Origin: Gnetum montanum
Lineage: Eukaryota; Streptophyta; Gnetopsida; Gnetales; Gnetaceae
Direction of reading: 5' to 3'
NCBI GenBank assembly: GCA_015680685.1
Contig: MNCI01017726.1
Coordinates: forward strand, 8,751 to 72,750
DNA length: 64,000 bases
The stretch's first letter is position 1, and each line of letters begins with the position of its first letter. The notes under the pieces were generated by a model that saw nothing but the letters and a program-made list of their open reading frames with translations, did no database searches and was not told where the DNA came from. A program made the position numbers and the translations under genes. Of the stretch, positions 1 through 12,959 are shown in pieces.

Positions 1-376
1 GAGTTTAAGGGTGAGAGAGAGAAAATAGTAAATAACATTAAATAAATGAAAAATAAATAAATAACAAAGTGGCTGCTGCAATGATGAAGCAATCTCGATC
101 TTTATTTCCGGTCATGTGCGTGTCCAAGTACGACACACTTGAATAAAGACACCGTACAATTACATTCACCACATTGTAAGCAGACATGGGAAAAAATCTA
201 ACTCTGGAGGGATCAAACTGCCAGAGCTTTGCTACTCTAAAATTGGGATCTTTAAATGAGGGAGTGTCGCCTCTTATTTATAGATATGGCGGCAGACTGC
301 GATATACGCGATATCGTAGGGAAAGATGCCATATCGCGTACGCGATATCGCGGCCTATGCGAATCGCATCTCATCA
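1..376 (-). repeat. Partial LTR, element-B type, 5' end (U3)
   Basis: This is the U3 part of an LTR on the minus strand, cut by the window edge. Its terminus is TCATCA at 371-376, which reads TGATGA on the minus strand, as in the LTRs at 25,925 and 32,186. It shares with them the CpG-rich GATATC palindromes (for example the perfect palindrome 331-348), a TATA box near 283-292, and a leader with the same order of short motifs. It sits directly against a second LTR remnant, so it appears to have inserted into it. The other end and its target duplication lie outside the window. Confidence 0.85.
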
Positions 377-640
377 TTTTCTAAGATTATGGAATAAAAC
401 TACAATAGTTCAGCTACTCTATTGACCAAAGAATTACATAAACACGGCTGTGAGTGTGTATTTATAGATTTTATTGCTAGGCTTTGTTGACGGGGCTTCG
501 TCGATGCATGAAATGATGCATCAACAAGGCTACATCGGTGAGGCTTCCTCAACATGACCTTGTTATCGGGGCCTTGTTATTGGAGCCTTGTTATCGGGGC
601 TAGGATTTCAGAGCCAACCAAAAAGTTGACTTTTTATTAG
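377..640 (-). repeat. LTR remnant, element-D type, split by the LTR at 1-376
   Basis: The stretch starting at 378 matches the D-type LTR near 48,634-48,760, including the run around TCTAAGATTATGGAATAAAA and the following TATA box (about 458-468). Upstream of that TATA box on the minus strand there is a short tandem repeat: CCTTGTTATCGGGG and variants occur three times at about 558-602. The outer boundary is not sharp; I see no clean TCATCA terminus, so 640 is approximate. Confidence 0.6.
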
Positions 641-855
641 ATAACCCAACCAATTGATCATAAAGATACAGGAATAATAATACCTCTTTTGAACCATAGT
701 AAACTCTACATTCTTCTCTAATTTTTCAAAAGTATCATGTTAGTTATATGTCTTGGATGTACTTATAATCATTAATTGAGCTACCAGTACTAAGGCAGTA
801 TCAAGTAATACCAACAACAACAGATAATAATGGTGATAACAACAATAAAAAGTGA

Positions 856-1886
856 TGGAGTAATGCAAGCATAAATGTTATTGTGGTACAGACATTTTTG
901 TTCCAAATATTGCCGTTCACGAAGGAGCAATTGATCGAGATTCTGAAGGATGTTGCATCTGCGGACGAGGCGTTGTTGCAGAGGATTCGCGAAACGGCGG
1001 AGAAGGATATTTCGCATCGAAGGCTGTTTGTTCACGGGCTCGGCTGGGACGCAACTTCCGATTCTCTCAGGTTAGTTTTTCTCAGTTTGGGGAATTGGAG
1101 GAATGCACTGTTATTACTGACAAGGGTTCCGGTAAATCCAAGGGTTACGGATTTGTCACATACGAGACCATGGCTCAGGCGCAAAACGCCCTCACGGAGC
1201 CTAGCAAGAAGATTAACAATCGCATGGCCTTCTGCCAACTTGCCTCTGAGGGTCCTAACAGTAGTAATGCCAAAGTTGGAGCTACTAATGGTGGCACCAG
1301 TGGTACTCAGAGTCATTCCGGTGATCATGGAGGCAGGAAAATATATGTTGCACCTGTAAATGCTGAAATCAGTGCAGAGAAGCTTTTGGCTTTCTTTTCT
1401 AAGTTTGGAGAAATTGAGGAAGGGCCGTTAGGGTTTGACAAACAGACGGGGAAGTCCAAGGGATATGCCCTGTTTGTTTACAAGACTGTGGAAGGGGCAA
1501 AGAAGGCTTTGGAGGATCCTAACAAATCGCTGGATGGGTATGCAATGCAGTGTAAGGTTGCTCAAGATACCCAGAAGAGCAAAAAGTCGGAGCCGGTAGT
1601 TCCACAGGCGGATCTGTCACTTCGTGGGGTGGGGCTAAACCCTGTTTTGCAATACAACCAGGCTGGATATGCAGGGTTTGGGTCTGTCTTGGGTACACAG
1701 AATCAGCAGCTTGCTGCAAATGCCTTGAATCCTAGACTTCTGGGATCCGGGTTGCTTGGTTTGTATGGTACTCAGGCTTCTACTTTGGCGTATCAAGGTG
1801 CACCCACTGGCCAGTATTCGTTATCTAATGTTACTCAGACAGGAACCGGGTCCCTTGGAGGGATTAATCCATATCTGAGGCGGTGA
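856..1886 (+). pseudogene. UBA2-like (UBP1-associated protein 2) RNA-binding protein, 5'-truncated and frameshifted
   Basis: The sequence encodes two RRM domains of the plant UBP1-associated protein 2 family, nuclear RNA-binding proteins that act with UBP1 on mRNA stability. The conserved entry segment [11 protein letters not shown] precedes RRM1 (RNP2 LFVHGL near 1024, RNP1 KGYGFVTY near 1142). RRM2 follows (RNP2 IYVAPV near 1342, RNP1 KGYALFVY near 1462), then a Gly/Gln/Leu-rich tail ending INPYLRR and TGA at 1884-1886. Two defects are visible. The frame opens after a TGA at 853 with no ATG, and similarity stops abruptly at PFTK, so the usual acidic N-terminus and start codon are missing. 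The frame also changes between about 1066 and 1080: DATSDSLR is in one frame and FSQFGELEE in another. A sequencing error could cause the frameshift but not the missing start. The absence of introns is normal for UBA2 coding regions, so it does not prove a retrocopy. All 18 Gln codons after the frameshift are sense codons, unlike the neighbouring transposons. Confidence 0.85.
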
Positions 1887-4800
1887 GCTGGTCCCATTTA
1901 GGAATTCGGGAATATTGGAATTTTCTTTACTGTTGAAGTTTACTGTCATTCCAATTGCTTGGGGAAGTTTGCTGAGACTTGTGTGGGAGGTAGTCTTCAT
2001 TTTATCTGGCTTTGTTTGAATCTCAAAGAGATTTTGATGTTGCTCCATGTCTGTTGCTATCTATCTTGATTTATTGTTGGGGATATCTTTAATTGTTGTT
2101 TGTAGGATGTTATTGCTGAACACAGCTTTTCTCTTGAGCGCTCTTTTTAGCATCGGATTATTATTCTGTACCTCAGCATAAAAATGGCCCTGCCTAATTA
2201 TGGACATCATGATGATGTTTCTTTGTTGGAATCTCTAGTTACTTTCAGACTATTTTTGTTTTGTTCTAAAATCCTTCTAAATCAGCTAAACTATTTTGCA
2301 ATTGGATTTCAGGATTTCTTTTGAATATTTGAACGTGGTAATTCAGAGCAGAAATCTGTTAAACTGTATCAGTTTTAGCATCCCTATTTTAGAAGTTTTC
2401 TACATTGCTCGCAGTTTTTTATGTTTTCTTTCTTCAGTGAGAACTAATATTTTTGAAATCTTTTATCTTGATGAATGTTAAAGGTGATTGTTAAATTTTT
2501 TTGAAGAGTTCCCAATAAGTTAAAAATTCTCCTTGGTTAATTTTTTAAGACATCTTTGTCCGCATTCATGGTGAACTGATATTGTTGGAAGCTGATATTT
2601 ACATAATTTTCACTCAGGTTTCAAGTGCATTTTAAGTTGTCCCATTTTCCCAAAATACTTTCATTGAGCTTTTATCTCAACCTTCCTAGATGTAGTAAAA
2701 TCTATTATGCAAAATTTTCTTTATATTGTTGTTATTGGATTATTTTTGAAGCAAATGGCGTTCGAGTTATAGAATACTTGTTAGCAATCTCCTGTAACAT
2801 TTGCGAGCCTTGTTTAATATTTTCGATGGTATTTGTGATTTTAGAATTTGTAATATAACTTTTATCATGTTACCCAGTGATCTATTTGTTTTGGGCTTGA
2901 AATTTTTGTTGGCGATACACTAGCTGTTTCTGCATTTGCGTAATGTTGACTTATGATGCCTGTTTATAAAACGCGATATAAGATACTGTGGTTATTGTGC
3001 CTTTTCATTTCTAACTTACTATCATCTTAAATTACCTCTTTATTGGTGCCTCAGAGTTGCACAAAGACGACCTTTCCAAAAAGTGGAAATTTCTAACACC
3101 ATTATCTTATTTTAGAGAGACCAGTTTTATGACAATTTGGATAGACATCCTTTCTTACCATTTTTTTACATAGTTACGGCTATTACCAATTGCTGTCTCT
3201 GCCGAATTTGCTTCAAAGAGCAGCGAAATTTGGTCTGGCAAATGTTATTTGTTTGCATTTGATTTTGTAGTTTGATGGAATTCACGAATTCACAGCCGAA
3301 ATATAAATAGGATTTGAAACTTTGGAAAATCACCGGTTTGATATGTTGCCGGATTTTGTGTTCCAAATTTTTGGTTGGGCAGTTTTGGCTCAACTCTTAG
3401 GCTATAGGCTTTAGTTTTCAGGGTGAAGTCTGGGATGGTATGATATTGTAGGCACAATAACTCGATAAAGACTTCAACAGAATCAGGACGTGAATTTTTG
3501 CTAAAAGTGTTCAGTGTGATATTGACAACAGCGCCTTTAAAAAAAAGTTATAACTGAAGTAACTGAATAGTCGTCATAAGGGCGTATTGCCCAACATCAC
3601 AGAGGTTACAGAGGTGCAAAGCATTGCTGAGGAGCTTAAATGTGACTGTTCTTGAATGTTATTTTTTATGAATGGCATGTATTTTATTTTTCCATTTTAA
3701 CACAAGTAGCGACCCCAGAAAAACTGGAGCGTAATGTATAATGTTGAAAACAATACATCTTGGAAGGGACGGAGACTGTTTGACTACAGAGATCGGTTGC
3801 TGCTTGTAAAAGGCCAGCCATTGTAAGAGCATGATGTATCCTTGCTTAAGACAACAGAACTGCAATGATTCACCGTGACGTTCAAATTCCTTTATTGCAA
3901 TTTTGGAATTGCAAAAAGATCACATTGAATGTGTTGGAGAGAATTTTTATGTCGACTTCGCAAACAAGGACGGTAGAACTTTTCAAGGTCTGGTATCTGG
4001 TTTGCTCTTTTTAAGTGCATCGAATATTGTAAATCTAGATGGAATCTGTGTTATTTAAAATAATTGTCTTTGCAGTTTTGTCTAATTAAGCGGGGCTACA
4101 CTAGTATAAAACACATGTTAATTAGATAGCTGTTATATTATTCTGATGACGTTAATGGATAAGCACACTGCCATTTATATGAAAGTCGTTTATTGGTACC
4201 TTGTTAAGCTTGAAATTGGTAGATTTTAGGACCTTTTATGAAGTGGATAACAGAGAACAGTTTAAGTATGCCTCAAAGGATCTTTGGGATAATTTTTTGC
4301 TTCTGGATTTATTTCGTTCGGTGTTGTGTAGTTTTTTTGTATAAGCTCTAATCAGTTGTGAGAACTGCGTGGTCAATGTTGCGGCTAGACTTGAGTTCCT
4401 CCTGGGTATTCTCAAATTTGGGAACGTGACAAACTTGTTTGGGAAATTGCTCAACCAAATGACAAAAATTTTCAATTTTTTTTGCATGATTTTCCAAGTA
4501 GTAAGCATCCTTGTTTTCCTGCAATTGCATCGGGAGATATCACATGGATATTCATTTTGTTTGGAAGATGTTGTGGTTCTTGTTGAAATAATTTATTACA
4601 ATGCAATTTCTGCAAAATATAATGTTTTCAAGCGTGGGATTTTTTAGTAGCGGCTGTAAGCCGAGGTTTATTCACTGCCCTACATATTATGTGTACATAG
4701 TGATATCATTGCCGTGGGGTATTCAGGCAACCAAATTTTAAAAATAAGGGTGCTTCGAGACCACAGACCTTGAGCCCTCTCAACCTCAAAAGTCAAATAG

Positions 4801-5000
4801 TGGTTTTAGCCCATAAGCGAAAAAATGAGAAATTCTATTTGATTGAGCCCATAGAAGAAAAAATTAAAAATCTGCATGTAATTGAATCCATAACTTTGAG
4901 TAGTGGCTTTTCTTTGTTTTTTGTTATTTCCATCGTGTCTCTATGTGATGGTAATAAGTGCTTGTTTTTATCACCTTGTTTTCTTGTTTTTATCTTGTTT
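1887..5000. other. T-rich region downstream of the UBA2 pseudogene; no gene seen
   Basis: The first 350 bases after the UBA2 stop look like a 3' untranslated region (T-rich, mixed composition). The T bias on the plus strand continues with several AG sites after T-rich runs (for example near 2104). UBA2 genes in other plants can carry introns in the 3' UTR, so part of this may be old UTR intron. I cannot define exons. No open frame here is convincing, and I see no transposon termini. Confidence 0.4.
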
Positions 5001-5225
5001 TGTGAAAGTTGAAATCGAAAATTTGTCATGTTTGGAGGTAATTATTGTGTTTTTGGTAACATTTTGAACAAATTAACTATTCATGTGAAGTGCTTCTTGA
5101 CATGGTAGAAAAAATGTCCACATTTTCAATGCTATTTGCATTGTTGAGCATTTGTTTATTTCAATTTTTAGATGAGAAGATGTAGGGTATTGGAAAAATG
5201 AATATAAGGATTTATTATAATGTAT

Positions 5226-5335
5226 GTGTTAGCTGAGTGAAAAGATTTTTAATTTGAAAGTTCCAATTTATGGGTTTGATTTCGGTGGCAAATGCTGAGT
5301 TATAAAGTTACTAAATATTTTAGGATGTACATATT
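5226..5335 (+). repeat. tRNA-derived SINE copy 1 (degraded)
   Basis: It has a box A-like segment GTTAGCTGAGTGAAAAG and a box B-like segment GGGTTTGATTTCGG about 40 bases apart, followed by the same body as the copy at 23,552-23,710 (GAGTTATAAAGTT, then TTAGGATGT). It is more diverged than the other copies and I find no target duplication. Confidence 0.6.
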
Positions 5336-5339
5336 TTGG

Positions 5340-7160
5340 TGAACCTCTAGATATGTTTTATGATTTGTAATAACATTCTATAAATTATAGCCTAGTTTAC
5401 TATGCCTTAACAATGAATGATATTATAAAATTCAAAAATTTAAGAGAATTATTTAAACTTGGAACTTTCCTATAGCAGCCTAGAGCTCTTTTTAAAAAAT
5501 CTTTATTAGTTTATTCTTTGTTAATATTTTTGAAATAGAAACTAAATTTTTAGTTATGTTCATTGAGCCTTGTAGGATTTAACAAATTGCAATTCAAAAT
5601 TTCTTACAATCCATAACTCAACATTACTCGTTAGAGGTGAACTTAGGAGGAGGTTTCAATGCTAAAGTTCTCAACACTAAGTTAATATCTCATTGTTAAG
5701 GCTAAAACCTCATTGAAGCTTAAATATGAGCTTTTTGTAGTTTTGAAATTTCAACCTTATTTAATTTTCTTTAGGAGTTCTTTTTGGGTCCATTATTCTC
5801 TATTGGAATCAAACTTGTGATTGGGTTTTCCAAATAAAGCTCTTATTAATATGCTAACACATTAAAAAAAAAAAAGCAAAATGAAATGATACTTACCCTT
5901 TTGATAAGGAAGACAAAGAAAGACTTGAGAGCATCTAAAAAGTGTTAGACAAAATAATGTTTCAGGAAAAGAATCATCCACTTGTGTCGTTGCTTTCTTT
6001 GTTAATTGAAGGAACATGGAACATGCCTAGCTTTGTAATCACATTGACCATAAAACCCATTCAATTCTATTGGCTTTCTTTATAAAACTTACCTTTGCTT
6101 AAGAAGCAAAACAAGTACAGACTAGATTAGTCAAATAATTGGATCTTGTCATGTTAGAATTTAAACAGGGAGATGGCTCCAAATTTCTTGTGAATAATAA
6201 ATATGTTGACAATGCAATTTGTATTTCATTATCAATGAATACCACATTTTCTTACAATACCCTACATTTGACTATATTGAACATAGATAGGATATTGCAA
6301 TTGCAAATTTAGTTGATTTGTTCCAAATGTTACGAAGAATACTTCATAATTTTCTTAGTGATGTTTTCAAAGTTTATAGCATGTATATTTCTATTATCCA
6401 ATAGATCTAGAGCGTTTATGGACATAATAAAATTTCAGCTTCAAGTAGTTAATCTAAGACTATAATATGATTATTTTTAAAAAACTTTTGAATATAAATT
6501 TTGATTGTTTACATTGAAAACTATATGTTCTTCAACTTCAATTCATTAGTACATTTAGAAAAAGATGTAAATGACTTATTAGCTAGAGTGATGTAGTTAT
6601 AAATTGTTAGGAAGGTTACAATTTCTACAAATTTAGTTTTTGGTTCATGCTTATCTTGATTAAGTTTTATCATATGCATGCTTTTGATGTCCCTTATTTA
6701 ACTTGAAAAAAAGTTTCAGATTATTGTATAATGCTGAAATTCAACGTCTATGATTAATGGTTATATACTATATTTCATATAAAGAATTATGCAAAATAAT
6801 ATAAGAACCTTTTCTAAAGAAAGGAGAATGAAAATAAAAAGAAAATTTGTATAGAAATTCAAGCTTTAAATATTGAGTTGTTGTAAAATCCTTTTGATAT
6901 GAATCATGCATTATGTGTGCTCTTATCAAAAATCATCTCTTTTGGTTAACACTAGAAGGAAAATTCTTTAAGAAATTTTTGAAATTGAAAAAAATATAAA
7001 AATATTTTGTTTTGGTTTGAAGTTTGAAAATTGATATAATATATACTCTTAATTAGGTTGAATTTAATCAAATGCTTGAGAGACATTTTTATTTAAAATG
7101 ATTTTCAAATAGCGAGCACTTTATTAACCTAGTAATGAATAATAAAATTGCTATTTCAAA
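5340..7160. other. AT-rich intergenic DNA; nothing supported
   Basis: I see no coding potential, RNA gene or transposon terminus in this stretch. A run of 13 A at about 5,863-5,875 could be the tail of an old retroposed copy, but nothing recognisable precedes it. Confidence 0.4.
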
Positions 7161-7164
7161 AGGG

Positions 7165-7975
7165 CTTCATCAATGTAGCTTTGTTGTCTAAGCCTATAAT
7201 ACAACATCACATCTGCAAAGTTGTAGCCTTGATTTTTGCCTATAAATACACCCACCTATTGTATTTATAACATCATTTTAGTTAGTTGCATAGCAAAACT
7301 TCTTACAACTTGTTCTCATCGTCTGGTAACAATCAACAAGTGCTCATAATATGAATATGAGGTGATTGTATGACATCTTATTCGAGTAGCCTTGTACCTA
7401 GACACAATCCATGACCAACAATAAGATTGAGATTAATTTATATTCATTGCAATACTCTAACTTAGTATAAAATTTACTTTCAATGTAATTTATTTTCTAT
7501 GTAATTAAGTTAATATCTACATTTTTCTTGCATATAGAATTCAATGGAAAGAGTGCAACTAGTTTCAAGTGTAAACACGTATCTACCGGGGAATCTTAGC
7601 AATGTTATTACTTGATACATCCATTAGCATAACACTTCGTAATCCTAGTAGTGGGTATGTGAGTTTAGAACATGTACAACAAGCTAGAAATCAAACACTC
7701 ATCGCCTAGGCTAGATGAGAATTTATTTTATCATTATTAGTTTCATTAATTAGTTTCTATATTTTTAGTTAGTTTTACTAAATGTTGAATAATATCATGA
7801 TTATACATCTCACCTTGGACTAGACCATATGTGCTAGAACCACTACTAGTTCAAGTGGGAAGACATCAACTTGCAATCTCACATTTAACCATCTAGATAC
7901 TACGCTAGTTCTATCCATAGATTATGACACGGTCTACCATGATGCTTATAGATCATATGGTTAGGTGATCATAAT
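7165..7975 (+). repeat. Degraded solo LTR of the TGATGA family (F1)
   Basis: In plus orientation it carries the landmarks of the family LTR in the usual order. There is a TATA-like CTATAAATACACCC near 7,242. Next comes a segment ending CCTTGTACCTAGACACAATCCATG with the AATAAGATTGAGATTAAT stretch near 7,420. Then come GGACTAGACCATATGTGC near 7,817 and the terminal landmark CATATGGTTAGG near 7,957. The reverse complement of the D-type LTR has the same series. Both termini are eroded, no internal region is attached, and no target duplication can be read. Confidence 0.55.
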
Positions 7976-8306
7976 GATATCTTTAAATGAGATATGATAA
8001 TCATAATCATATCTTGAAATAAATTATCCAATGGTGAAGCTCTCAGTTTTGATAGTGTCTTGTTGAAATTTTTAACTCAGTGGAATATCATTAATATAAA
8101 TCTATTGCATATTTTCATAAAAGTTATCATCATTGTTACCTTCCTAATGAGCTTAATAAAAAAAAATCATTGAACTTGTTCATAAAGAAAGAAATTTTAT
8201 GTAACATTAGTTGTTTGCATTTAATTACTCCTGTAAATACATTATAGAAGATTCTAGCCAACTCTCTCGGTTAGAGATTAAAGATAATCAATCTTTAGTT
8301 GATTAG

Positions 8307-9090
8307 TGATGAGTAGCAACCCCTATGCCCAACCGTACGAATCACAAGCGTTCTCGCACAATTCAGTCGAACTCTGCAGACCTTATGTTCCTAAGTACAC
8401 TCATTCAAGGAAGTGAAATCTAATCATGACGATCATTATTTTCTTAGTTCCACTAATGAGGTACAAGTTTATGGTTAAGTGCAATTGAGGTATATGATTT
8501 TTATCATTTTATATTTTATAAGTTTAATTGCCTAGAACAAGAATGGTAGTTAAAGGAATTTAATATCTAATTAATCTATTGCCTAGCTACCTTGACACAA
8601 GTACCCATTCCTACCCTCCGAACACATCCTGAACGCATATAGCTCTACTGCGTTACCAAAAATTAAGCATTTTTGGGTTGCCAAGTGCTACACATATGCT
8701 CGAAGTGGTCCTGCTTGTGTTCATTAACAACAAGAAATTAATCGCTTAATTAAAGTGCATGAATATTAAATGCATTAAAGGAAACATTAATCTATTCTTA
8801 ATCTTGCAAGGATTATCAAAAGGGCTCATCTTTATTTCTGTCACACTGTCGTGCTTAGGTGCATTAATGTTGGAACAAAGATCCATACACACTTAGATTC
8901 CTATTGTGGGCACTCAGAAATATTCTAACTCTAAAATGGATAAATTGTAAGAACTTTGCTATGCCATGATAAAAAACTATTGCTTGAACCATGTGCCCAA
9001 ATGCTATATTTATAGGACAACATACATCTCGTGATATCGAATATCCAACCTTGCTTCTTTTATTAGAGCTAGTCAAAACATGACTCATCA
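8307..9090 (-). repeat. Element A 3' LTR
   Basis: The LTR starts TGATGAGTAGC and ends ACTCATCA on the plus strand. A TATA box on the minus strand (CCTATAAATATAG) lies near 9,003-9,015. Between it and the outer end are short GATATC-related repeats. The partner LTR at 17,359-18,179 matches it with scattered point differences and a roughly 20-base deletion at its inner end. Confidence 0.9.
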
Positions 9091-9099
9091 TAGCCCCAC
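9091..9099 (-). other. Element A polypurine tract
   Basis: On the minus strand the bases directly before the 3' LTR read GTGGGGCTA. The equivalent site reads ATGGGGGTA in D and CATGGGGGTA in B. This is the expected position for the plus-strand primer of an LTR retrotransposon. Confidence 0.7.
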
Positions 9100-11055
9100 G
9101 ATTGAATGAAAACTCGTCCTTGAGTGAACAAAAGGAGGAACAAGGTCCTTACAAAATATTGGGCAAGTATGGGATTATTAACTAACATGCAAACTTGACT
9201 CAGATGGAATAGACAAATTCTAAGTGCCCGAGTGTATAGATTTATAGTCTTTTACAAAATTGGGTGTTCATGACAAGAGAAGTGAATACCCTAGACCAAA
9301 TTGACATCCAACTTCTCTTGGCAGCTAAAGAACAAGGGAGAAGATTCAACAAGCATGAATGGTCCTCGTCGCATGGTGCTATTGCGCCATCCTTGATGAA
9401 GATAGTCCTGTGTCCAGTTCATGCTTCCCACTGCAATCACAACAAAATCATAGATTAGTGTGTAATGTGTAACATATAGCTTTTAAGTACCTTGTCTCGT
9501 TGGTAGTTACACTTGGCTAATTTGTGATTCTGATGGATTGATTTCATTAATAGTGTTAGCGGGAAGGTTGAAAATTAGGTGAAATGGATAAGCGGTCCAT
9601 TAAATTCTGAAAAGTTCAAATGTAATGAAATGCTTGAGGAGGGTTTAAGAATTCAAAATGAAAAAAGAGGATTTTACTGAAAAATGTTGTGAGGATGTGC
9701 ACAACTCAATGTCATTGATGAGGCATGCAGAAGGGTTTGATTGTGAGAATGTCTAAGGGTAAAGAACTTAACTAACCCAACCAAAAGATATGCGAGTGGG
9801 TCCTCCCTAAAGCAGGCACAAGCCTTTTATTGCCCTTGCATAACTTTAAATCGAGGAGTCTGTGGGCCCCATGGATGATTAATGGTTATAGAAAATTAAG
9901 TACAAAAACCCTAAAGAAACTACCTAAGAATTTCGACACATCAAACCAAGACATCAAACAAGAGCATGAAACCGATAGTGAGGTGAGACATGGAAAGCAC
10001 AAATGGATGAGGGAGAGAGTGGAATGGAGTTCCTGATTAAGGTCACATGAAGTTCCTTGTAAATTTTGTTGTTAAATGACCTAATAAAATCCATCTTTAG
10101 TTCAAACCAAAATCAACCATGTTCAATGACATTGCATTGCCATTCTAAGACCAATCCACCCCCCTGAGACATAAGAGTGCTCACACAAGACAATCGTTGT
10201 TCCTTATTAAAGAAGAATAGAGAAGTAGGAAGTGAGGAAGGGCCTTAGTTAGAGGGGGCCTTTAGGCATGGATAACATGTCTTTCTAGTTCCATAACTAG
10301 TGCTTATAGCTGATTTATTTAGTCTAAGGGGTGTGCTTTCAATTCCCATCGTTTTTTAATGATGGGAATCACACCATGCGAAGACTTATTCATCCTCCTA
10401 TTATTGATCAACACGGAATGACAAGAAATCTATGAAAACACACATGCACCCAAGTAAGTAGAAAGGCATAAAGAGTACCAAATCCCCTTAAAGTCACACC
10501 CTCTTCAAATCTTTGAATCCTTTCCAAATCTGGAAACTACCAAAGTCACAAGTTTGTTAAAGTTTTATTAATGAAAAAGAGACTGCACATTCCTAGAACA
10601 AGGAAAACCATAGAGTTTGTGGATGGGTGGATGTTGTGGACTCACTGCCTATTTCATGAAAAAGAAACCATGTCCTAGTTATCAGTAACAATATTCAAAG
10701 CTAGAATCTAGACACCAACAATTAAATAACCGGATAGCACATGCCCACATCAATCAAGCACACTGTACCCAGTTGGTAATAAGACATGTTATTATTAAAA
10801 CATAATAAGAAATCACATCCAAAATAAAGGAAAAATATACAAGAAAGTGTAAAATATTTTTAAAAAATAAAATGTACCAATGATGTAAAAAAAAAAAAAC
10901 TTTGAAAAATTAATAACATAAAAACAAAAAGGTGTAAGATAAAGAATGTGTAAAACAAAAAGTTGTAAGAATAACAAGGTGTAAAAAAAAACATGTAAGA
11001 TAAAAAGATGAAAAATTGAGAAGCTACTTATATAGTTAACATGGATGGCCATCTC
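9100..11055 (-). other. Element A 3' untranslated spacer with T-rich repeats
   Basis: About 1.9 kb separate the integrase end from the polypurine tract. The stretch at 10,800-11,030 is a low-complexity series that reads TTTTTGTTTTACA and variants on the minus strand; the same motif follows integrase in C (25,857-25,901) and the protease in B (30,546-30,630). The rest (about 9,620-10,560) matches 33,380-34,500 of element C. A 105-codon open frame at 10,813-11,130 is only this low-complexity tract. Confidence 0.7.
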
Positions 11056-11059
11056 ACCT

Positions 11060-12290
11060 ACGACTAAGTTGAAAGGAGGAGATCCAAAATATTGAGCGTG
11101 GTTATCCATCCGATGAGGTGTTTGTTGCATTAGCTAGCTTAGGCTCATGGAAAGGTTTGACTTGTTGTATGTTGACTAGGTATTTCTTGTTTGGGCTTTT
11201 AGGTTTGTAGATCATCATGGCCCTAGAAGAAAAATTTTTGTTGATGATATAAGGTTCTTTCCACAATTTCTCGAACTTAGTTCATTGAGGTACATGTGTG
11301 GGGTTCCAGTAAAGAACCTTATCTCTCAGTTGAAATTCAAATTTTCTAATTTTAAGGTCATGATGCTTTTTGTTGAATGTCTTGTGCAACTTGTTAGATG
11401 ACAGGGCCATCAATTGGTTTTCATCTAGTAAGTTGAGAGCCATTAATCTTTTTTTTTTTGTGTTAGACTTAAGTCAAGGTCAAGGTCATAGGTTGTTGAA
11501 AGTGCATGAAGGTTGGATTGAATAGGAAGTGTTGGTAATTTTCCATACACTAGCTCATAGGGAGAATAACCTATAGGAAGTTTCCATGTTGAGCAGTAAG
11601 TCCAAAGGGCATCGTTGAATTTTTTACTCCAATATTTCCTATATTTGTTGATAGTTCTTATTAGTATCTTCGTGATTTTCCTATTTGTAACCTCAGCTTG
11701 ACCATTGGCTTGGGGATGGTAAGGTGTTAGTTTATATTCAACCCCTAAGTATTACATAAGCCTTTGAAAGGTAGTGCTTGTAAAGTGGGTTCCATAATTA
11801 GAAATTAAGGCACATGGCATACCAACCTGTTTACAACATTCTATTGTACAAACTGAGCATTAGTAGAAGATGTATAGTTGGTGATGGCTGTTCCTTTTTC
11901 CCATTTCATACAATAGTCAACAATGACTATGGTGTATGCCTTTTCATTTGACATGGATGTGATGGGACCCATGAAATCAATGAACTAGATGTCGAAGGGT
12001 TCTAATGGTTGGATCCACTATTGAGGTCCCTTCATTCAAGCAGTCTTTCCATCATCTTGTTGGCAACATTCACAAGAGTGGACATATTGGTGAGCATCCT
12101 TGAAGATTATTGGCCAATAGTACCCTACCATTAGGATTTTAATGGCCGTGCGTCTCCTAGCATAGTGGCCCCCACAAGGACCTTCATGAGTATCTTGGAG
12201 AACACGTAGTTGATCAGCATTAGGGGCACACCAATGAACCAGGCCATCGATGCATACCTTGTAGAGGTGTTTGTTGATCTCCATCAAGTG
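11060..12290 (-). pseudogene. Element A integrase
   Basis: The zinc-binding N-terminus is clear at 12,287-12,039: a His-His pair (DTHEGPCGGHY) followed by SCECCQQDD, giving the HHCC arrangement that folds the integrase N-terminal domain. The core continues with FMGPITS and VDYCMKW but soon loses its frame. The C-terminal region down to about 11,060 still reads as the tail shared with element C. Nonsense codons lie at positions where C has other nonsense codons, for example TGA after DDGKTA and TAG in PQ-stop-W. Confidence 0.85.
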
Positions 12291-12389
12291 TTTTACTTGG
12301 TGAAGAAATTATTGTTTCTTTTGGTGGTCCAACCCTTGTGGCATCTCTTGGGTGAGAATGCCATCATACTATTTAGGCTTAATGGGTAA

Positions 12390-12935
12390 TTATTCAGTTA
12401 TAGCCCTAGCAAAGAGGAGTTCATCAGGAAATAGATTGGATAATGGAATTTCATCCTCTGTGTTGTCGCATCGCAACTGAGATAAGTGGTCAACGACCAA
12501 ATTCTCAATTTCCTTTACATCTACCATCATAAGATCGAATTCTTGCAAGATCACCAACCACCATATGACATAGGGGCTCATTGTTAGCTTGTTCATTAGG
12601 AAGCGGATGGCACTATGGTCCATGTGCATAAACACTTTGTATCCAAGCACATAATGCTTGAACTTCTCTAGAGCAAACACCACTGCCATCAATTCTTTCT
12701 TTGTGGTGGTGTAGTTCAGTTGTGCACCCACAATGCTTCGGCTTGCACAATGAATGTAATATGGATGTTTCTTGTCATCCAACTACATAAGCATAGCTCC
12801 CAAGTTGTAATTTGATGTATTTATCATAACATGAAATGGTTTCGACTAGTCGGGTGCCTGTAGAATTGGAGTTTCTACAAGTTTCTCCTTTAGTTGCTAG
12901 AATGCTTTTTCACATTCTGTGGTCTAGAAAAATGG
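12390..12935 (-). pseudogene. Element A RNase H domain
   Basis: The stretch reads as the Ty3/gypsy RNase H: AFxQLKEKLVETPILQAPD, SNYNLGAM, then KELMAVVFALEKFKHYVLG, HMDHSAIRFLMNK and QEFDLMMVD. The open part runs 12,782-12,390. TAG codons replace glutamine near 12,907 and 12,851. This domain degrades the RNA strand during reverse transcription; here it is a remnant. Confidence 0.87.
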
Positions 12936-12959
12936 AGCATCTTTCTTTGTTAGCTCAGC

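Noticed and set aside
1071-1085. A 15-base GT...AG micro-intron at the UBA2 frame change
   Set aside because: GTTAGTTTTTCTCAG has splice-like ends, but its length is a multiple of three, so removal does not restore the frame, and it is far too short for a plant intron.
10813-11130. 105-codon Phe-rich open frame on the minus strand
   Set aside because: It is the T-rich spacer of element A translated, with no conservation in B or C.
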